DNA of 64,000 bases from Candidatus Gastranaerophilales bacterium. GTDB lineage: Bacteria; Cyanobacteriota; Vampirovibrionia; Gastranaerophilales; Gastranaerophilaceae. Location of the stretch: the NCBI GenBank assembly GCA_900769645.1, contig CAAGHI010000074.1, positions 1 to 64,000 of the forward strand, written 5' to 3'. A program made the position numbers and the translations under genes. The notes beneath the pieces were generated by a model, which saw only the letters and a program-made list of their open reading frames with translations, searched no databases and was not told where the DNA came from. Of the stretch, positions 60,649 through 64,000 are shown one piece after another; the first letter of the stretch is position 1, and each line of letters starts with the position of its first letter.

Positions 60649-61344
60649 TTATACGTTTAGCTTATATCCGCCACCATAGATGGTTTCGATGTATTTTTTG
60701 CCGTCTGCAATTTTGTCGATTTTACTTCTCAAATGTCGAATGTGTACACGGATTGTTTCAATATCGTCGTCCGGTGAATACCCCCAAATGTCTTTCAACA
60801 ATTGGGCTGATGATACCATATTGCCGTGATTTTGGAATAGCAAATTGAATATTTCAAATTCAATCGGTGTTAATTTAGCTTGTTTTTCGCCAATTTTTAC
60901 ACTGTATAATTCCGGAAGAAGAGTAATTTCTCCAAGTGTCAAAAGTTCTCGAGTTGAGGCGCTTTCAGGAATTTGTGCAGTTCTTTTAAGTAAAGCTCTG
61001 ACACGAACCTGTAATTCTTCCATTTCAAAAGGCTTCACAAGATAGTCGTCAACTCCGATGTTGAACCCTTTGACCTTGTCATTAATTTGCGACAATGCAG
61101 TCAGCATCAAAATTGGAATTTCTTTTGTTTCGTCATTTTTGCGAATTCTTTGAGCGACCGTAAACCCATCTACATCAGGCATCATGACGTCTAAAATTAC
61201 GAGCGAAGGAATTTCTTGTTTGCACAATGCAAATCCTTTTACCCCATCGTATGCCTGAACCACTTGATATCCGCAGAGTTCAAGGTTTACTTTTATAAGT
61301 TCATTTATCGCTAAATCGTCGTCTATAACCAAAATTTTATTCAT
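60649..61344 (-). CDS. OmpR/PhoB-family response regulator
   Basis: A 231-residue two-component regulator. The receiver domain has the acidic pair Asp8-Asp9, the phospho-acceptor Asp52 (VILDVMMPDVDG), and Lys104 (YLVKPFE). A winged-helix DNA-binding domain (about 135-228) has LTPIEFEIFNLLFQNHG and DIETIRVHIRHLRSKID with GGGYKL at the end. No histidine kinase is adjacent. It is divergent from speD across a 236-base gap. Confidence 0.95.
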   Translation of the reverse strand: MNKILVIDDDLAINELIKVNLELCGYQVVQAYDGVKGFALCKQEIPSLVILDVMMPDVDGFTVAQRIRKNDETKEIPILMLTALSQINDKVKGFNIGVDDYLVKPFEMEELQVRVRALLKRTAQIPESASTRELLTLGEITLLPELYSVKIGEKQAKLTPIEFEIFNLLFQNHGNMVSSAQLLKDIWGYSPDDDIETIRVHIRHLRSKIDKIADGKKYIETIYGGGYKLNV

Positions 61345-61464
61345 ATCTGAATTTTATATACAACAAGCAAAAAATACAACAGTTTATGTTAAAAAATATT
61401 AATAAAAATAGCCCATTTGAATAATACAATATCACTTATTTTCGGGCATATTTATTTGAAAAGA

Positions 61465-61502
61465 TTTGTAAATAAATATAGAAATAGTGTAAAATTTACA
61501 AA
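61465..61502 (+). promoter_or_regulatory. Palindrome and possible promoter upstream of speD
   Basis: TTTGTAAAT (61465-61473) and ATTTACAAA (61494-61502) are perfect inverted repeats. Within them TTGTAA, an 18-base spacer and TAAAAT (61490-61495) could be a promoter. It may be the operator for speD or for the divergent response regulator gene. Confidence 0.5.
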
Positions 61503-61580
61503 TTTTTGAATTTTTATTGTATTATAGTATTGCATAAAGTAATTTGTAGGAAAAATATACATTTATAGGAGGCACATGAA

Positions 61581-62033
61581 TTGGCAGTAACATCACCATT
61601 TACAGCATTTAAGAACGGTAAAAAAGAAATTCACTTGGGACAACACGTCTTGGCAGAGTTTTTCGAATGTGATCCAAATACGTTGAATAGTTTGGACAAA
61701 GTTGAAAAATACATGGTAGATGCCGCCCTTGAATGCGGAGCAACTGTCGTTCAAAAATGTTTCCACATGTTTAATCCTTATGGGGTTTCAGGTGTGGTAA
61801 TCATTTCAGAAAGCCACTTGGCAATTCATACTTGGCCGGAACTTGGTTATGCTGCAGTAGACTTGTTTACTTGTGGCGACAAATGTGATCCGAAAGTTTC
61901 TTATGAATTCTTGAAGAAAAAGTTTAATTCGAAAAAGGCAACTTTCTCAGAACTTAAAAGAGGTATTATTGACGAAGCTACTCTTAAAGTTGCAGAAAAA
62001 CCTTTCGAAATCATGCAGCAATTCGCTGACTAA
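61581..62033 (+). CDS. speD: S-adenosylmethionine decarboxylase proenzyme
   Basis: SpeD makes the aminopropyl donor for spermidine. The 150 residues are the bacterial SpeH type. Autocleavage between Glu77 and Ser78 (ISESHLAIHTWPE) yields the pyruvoyl group; His83 and Cys98 are the expected catalytic residues. The start is TTG at 61581 with AGGAGG eight bases away. An ATG five bases upstream opens the four-codon frame ATG-AAT-TGG-CAG and stops inside speD, which may affect initiation. No spermidine synthase gene is next to it. Confidence 0.95.
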   Translation: MAVTSPFTAFKNGKKEIHLGQHVLAEFFECDPNTLNSLDKVEKYMVDAALECGATVVQKCFHMFNPYGVSGVVIISESHLAIHTWPELGYAAVDLFTCGDKCDPKVSYEFLKKKFNSKKATFSELKRGIIDEATLKVAEKPFEIMQQFAD

Positions 62034-62076
62034 AAAGACTCTATTTTTATTATTAAACATTAACAACAGACTTTTT

Positions 62077-62106
62077 GTTCCATACCCCCCGTATGGAACT
62101 TTTTTT
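62077..62106 (+). terminator. Terminator of speD
   Basis: GTTCCATAC (62077-62085) pairs perfectly with GTATGGAAC (62091-62099) across CCCCC, then seven T. Confidence 0.93.
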
Positions 62107-62109
62107 ATC

Positions 62110-62180
62110 TATATTTATGCTCGTCATTCTGAAAGCTTAGAATGTTAATGTGAACGATTAGTGAACATATAATGGTCTAG
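62110..62180. repeat. GTCATTCTGAAAGCTTAGAAT repeat module
   Basis: CTCGTCATTCTGAAAGCTTA then GAATGTTAATGTGAACGATTAGTGAACATATAAT repeats the order seen at 58-110. Confidence 0.7.
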
Positions 62181-62273
62181 AGGTATTTTCATGTTAATTC
62201 ATGTAAAAAATTTGCATTCATGACATGACAATAGCTTACGGTTTTAATATGATTATTTTATTAGGGGGTAGAA

Positions 62274-62753
62274 ATGCCGGAAGATTTAATAGAAAGAAAA
62301 TCAAATTTTGACTTAACATCGAGAAGTGCTTTTTCAAATAACGAGGAAGTGTTTACATCTCGCTCGTATGCAGCGCTTTTAGCGAAAAATATTATTCCGT
62401 ATTCTCATAAAAAAATTGCTGACAATTATACGATTATTAAAAAAGTTTTTAAATTTCAGGCTGTTATGCCAAGAATTACGAATACTGAAAAGGCTCTTTT
62501 GGCAAAGTATAATTTTAATACCCTTGAATATACGACAGTAAAACAAATGTATGAAGAGTTGTCGTTGTTGCAAAAATGGTCTATGTCAGATGATGAAAAT
62601 TTGAAAAAAGACTCTGATGCAATTTTGGAAATTCGAACAAAAGAGTTGAAATATATCGTTGCGACAAGTTATGCTTGTATTTCAAATGAAATTTATAAGG
62701 GCTACTTGGCGTTAGAAAATTATTTTATCGAAATCAGTAAATATAGCGATTAG
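62274..62753 (+). CDS. Hypothetical helical protein (159 aa)
   Basis: A soluble, mostly helical protein with no signal peptide and no known motif. TAGGGGGTAGAA before ATG is a strong ribosome site. Isolated between repeat modules, ahead of the convergent rpsP. I do not recognise the family. Confidence 0.62.
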   Translation: MPEDLIERKSNFDLTSRSAFSNNEEVFTSRSYAALLAKNIIPYSHKKIADNYTIIKKVFKFQAVMPRITNTEKALLAKYNFNTLEYTTVKQMYEELSLLQKWSMSDDENLKKDSDAILEIRTKELKYIVATSYACISNEIYKGYLALENYFIEISKYSD

Positions 62754-63044
62754 TGCTACGCACGTAACCCTCTGTAGCAATATTCGTTCATACCTCATAT
62801 ATTGGTAAAAAGTATTTGAGCGTTTAGCGAATACATAATATTCTTGCTATTCAGAATCTATTATAAAATCTAAGAACAGACTCCGGATCGTAGTCCGGAG
62901 TGACATTTACGGTTAGTTGTTTTTTGTTAATTTTTCGCAATTTATGTTATTCTTGTATGTGCCAACAAATTACTTGACACATGCACTCCTTTTTAATACG
63001 AACCTATTATTGTATTCAGGTTCTTTTATTACAAAAAATACAAC
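62754..63044. repeat. Repeat-rich gap before rpsP
   Basis: A single copy of the 60-bp unit (62756-62815, CGCACGTAACCCTCTG), a TTGCTATTCAGAATCT module and the ACTCCGGA-TCGTAG-TCCGGAGT hairpin (62880-62901). No gene is supported. Confidence 0.75.
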
Positions 63045-63076
63045 AAAAAAGACTGAGAATTTTCTCAGTCTTTTTT
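63045..63076. terminator. Bidirectional terminator of rpsP
   Basis: A symmetric palindrome: AAAAAAGACTGAGAA followed by TT and TTCTCAGTCTTTTTT. It ends the minus-strand rpsP gene and could also stop plus-strand transcripts. Confidence 0.93.
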
Positions 63077-63098
63077 CATCAAATGTTTATAATCTAAA

Positions 63099-63467
63099 CT
63101 ATGCTTCAGCCGGAGCTTCTGCTGCTTGTGCAGCCTCTGCCTCAGCAGCGGCTTTTGCTTCAGCTTCAGCGGCAGCCTTAGCTTGAGCTTTCTTAGAAAG
63201 TTTTACAGTTTCTTTCTTAACATAGTTCAAAGTTCCGTCTTCGTTGCAGTTTTTAATCAAATATGCAACAGTTTCAGTTGGTTGAGCACCTTTTTTAACC
63301 CAATCCAAAGCAGCAACTTTGTCCAATTTCATTTCTTTTGTTTTTGGGTTGTAGTGACCCAATTCTTGAACTGGTCTGCCTTCACGTTTTGTAGTTGAGT
63401 TGATAACGATTACTCTGTATGTAGGGTTCTTTTTAGCGCCCAATCTTTTCAATCTGATTTTTAACAT
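63099..63467 (-). CDS. rpsP: Ribosomal protein S16 with Ala/Glu-rich tail
   Basis: S16 is a 30S assembly protein. The first about 85 residues are standard: MLKIRLKRLGAKKNPTYRVI and REGRPVQELGHYNPKT, then VKKGAQPTETVAYLI. Residues about 90-122 are an Ala/Glu/Lys repeat tail absent in E. coli S16 (82 residues). Extended, charged tails occur in S16 of several phyla. GAAGGAAAAACAAA precedes ATG. rimM and trmD are not beside it in this window. Confidence 0.97.
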   Translation of the reverse strand: MLKIRLKRLGAKKNPTYRVIVINSTTKREGRPVQELGHYNPKTKEMKLDKVAALDWVKKGAQPTETVAYLIKNCNEDGTLNYVKKETVKLSKKAQAKAAAEAEAKAAAEAEAAQAAEAPAEA

Positions 63468-63911
63468 TTTGTTTTTCCTTCTTAATTTTTGTATCTGTTT
63501 GTGAAATTCAATTATGATTTCAATTTTTCGAATTCTTCAAACACCGCAGCCGCGCCGTATTTGGCAAACTCTTGAATAAGGTTAAGAGGAATTACCTCAT
63601 TCTACCATTAATTAAACCACAAAGTATCTGACTAATCAAGAGGAAGTTAAAAAAGGTTAATTACAATGTCCTGCTATTCAGAATATATAACCTGATTCAA
63701 GATGTCGGAGTAGGCACCTCGACCTACTTCTTAAAATAGTGGCAATGCAAAGCCTCCCTCCCTCAATTAGGGAGGGAGAGTGGGTAAATCGTATAATAAT
63801 ATCGCGTAGCTTGTATAAACAAATGAATAGACTCCGGATCGAAGTCCGGAGTGACAGTTACATTTTCGTCTTATTCAGAATCTAATTCTTTGTTTTTGGG
63901 TAATATTTTCC
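63468..63911. repeat. Repeat-rich 444-base gap between rpsP and mutL
   Basis: Contains a GTCGGAGTAGGCACCTCGAC hairpin (63703-63722), a CCTCCCTC-AATTA-GGGAGGG stem near 63755-63775 and ACTCCGGA-TCGAAG-TCCGGAGT (63831-63852). TATTCAGAAT fragments also occur. The rpsP promoter should lie in the first 150 bases but no clear box was found. Confidence 0.7.
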
Positions 63912-64000
63912 TTACATATTTCTCTGGAAAAATCCGGCAATTTCTTTATGTGGAAAGAATTTTACGACAGGACGCCCATGTGGACAAGTATATGGCATTT
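63912..64000 (-). CDS. mutL: MutL mismatch-repair protein, C-terminal end (partial)
   Basis: Only the last 28 codons are in the window, ending in TAA at 63914-63912. They read PYTCPHGRPVVKFFPHKEI and AGFFQRNM. CPHGRP is the conserved C-terminal metal-site motif of the MutL endonuclease class, found in species that lack MutH. The rest lies beyond 64000. It is on the same strand as rpsP, with a 444-base gap. Confidence 0.82.
   Translation of the reverse strand, partial: MPYTCPHGRPVVKFFPHKEIAGFFQRNM

Noticed and set aside
62917..63186. Plus-strand frame over the end of rpsP
   Set aside because: Its Ala/Ser-rich end is just the antisense of the Ala/Glu tail of S16, and a terminator lies inside it.

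Overview
The window looks like a chromosomal segment of an AT-rich, Gram-negative-type bacterium, most likely a gut member of the non-photosynthetic cyanobacterial sister class Vampirovibrionia/Melainabacteria (order Gastranaerophilales). This placement is inferred. The support is a BamA with three POTRA domains (the cyanobacterial number, against five in Proteobacteria), a GH57/DUF3536 alpha-glucan enzyme, pseudopilins with the FTLAEVLITLGIIGVVAALT start, a HydE-type [FeFe]-hydrogenase maturase, a SpeH-type S-adenosylmethionine decarboxylase and several unassigned small proteins. No photosynthesis gene is present. There are no plasmid or phage hallmark genes and no CRISPR array.

Layout. 0-5 kb: a minus-strand TonB-ExbB-ExbD-ExbD energy-transduction operon, then two exported VirB10-like proteins. 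5-8.7 kb: an unassigned protein, a SpoIID-like exported protein, HU, and a pseudopilin gene put out of frame by a run of nine G. 8.9-19 kb: ribosomal genes in S10/spc order (rpsJ, rplC, rplD, rplW, rplB, rpsS, rplV, rpsC, rplP, rpmC, rpsQ, rplN, rplX, rplE, rpsZ, rpsH, rplF, rplR), broken by repeat-filled gaps, one internal terminator and a new promoter, and ending in a terminator after rplR. 19-25.7 kb: a radical SAM/SPASM protein, a ZIP transporter, ilvC, then a YhaM-type nuclease, two tandem thymidylate-kinase-like proteins and an exported deaminase. 25.8-26.6 kb: a structured RNA of unknown family, tRNA-Leu(CAG), and a 60-bp tandem repeat. 26.6-33.3 kb: ribH-murQ-gpsA-ricT, a CcdA/thioredoxin pair and a uridine-kinase-like gene. 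33.4-42.2 kb: a type IV pilus/type II secretion operon (PilP-like, secretin, GspE/PilB, GspF/PilC) that runs on into an SDR oxidoreductase and hydE, followed by a separately promoted pseudopilin. 42-54 kb: acetyltransferase-like protein, two medium-chain dehydrogenases, DUF475 protein, glycosyltransferase, GH57 enzyme, a YkgJ cysteine-cluster protein and three lineage-specific proteins. 54-59 kb: bamA-ompH-udp followed by a soluble protein resembling the cytoplasmic domain of the flagellar export gate FlhA. 59-64 kb: rsmI, a GNAT-like protein, an OmpR-type regulator, speD, a small unknown gene, rpsP, and the 3' end of mutL.

The most distinctive feature is a dense set of short palindromic and modular repeats between genes. 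Some hairpins differ in arm sequence but keep pairing. One family supplies the TAG stop codon of rplE, rpsH and rplR. The same modules are read through, in frame, as the long N-terminal leaders of both pseudopilin genes. One of those genes also carries a poly-G tract that looks like a phase-variation switch. Other points worth following are the detached FlhA-like domain, the secreted deaminase next to two nucleotide kinases, the unassigned RNA, and four genes whose -10 box lies exactly six bases before ATG, which suggests leaderless mRNAs.
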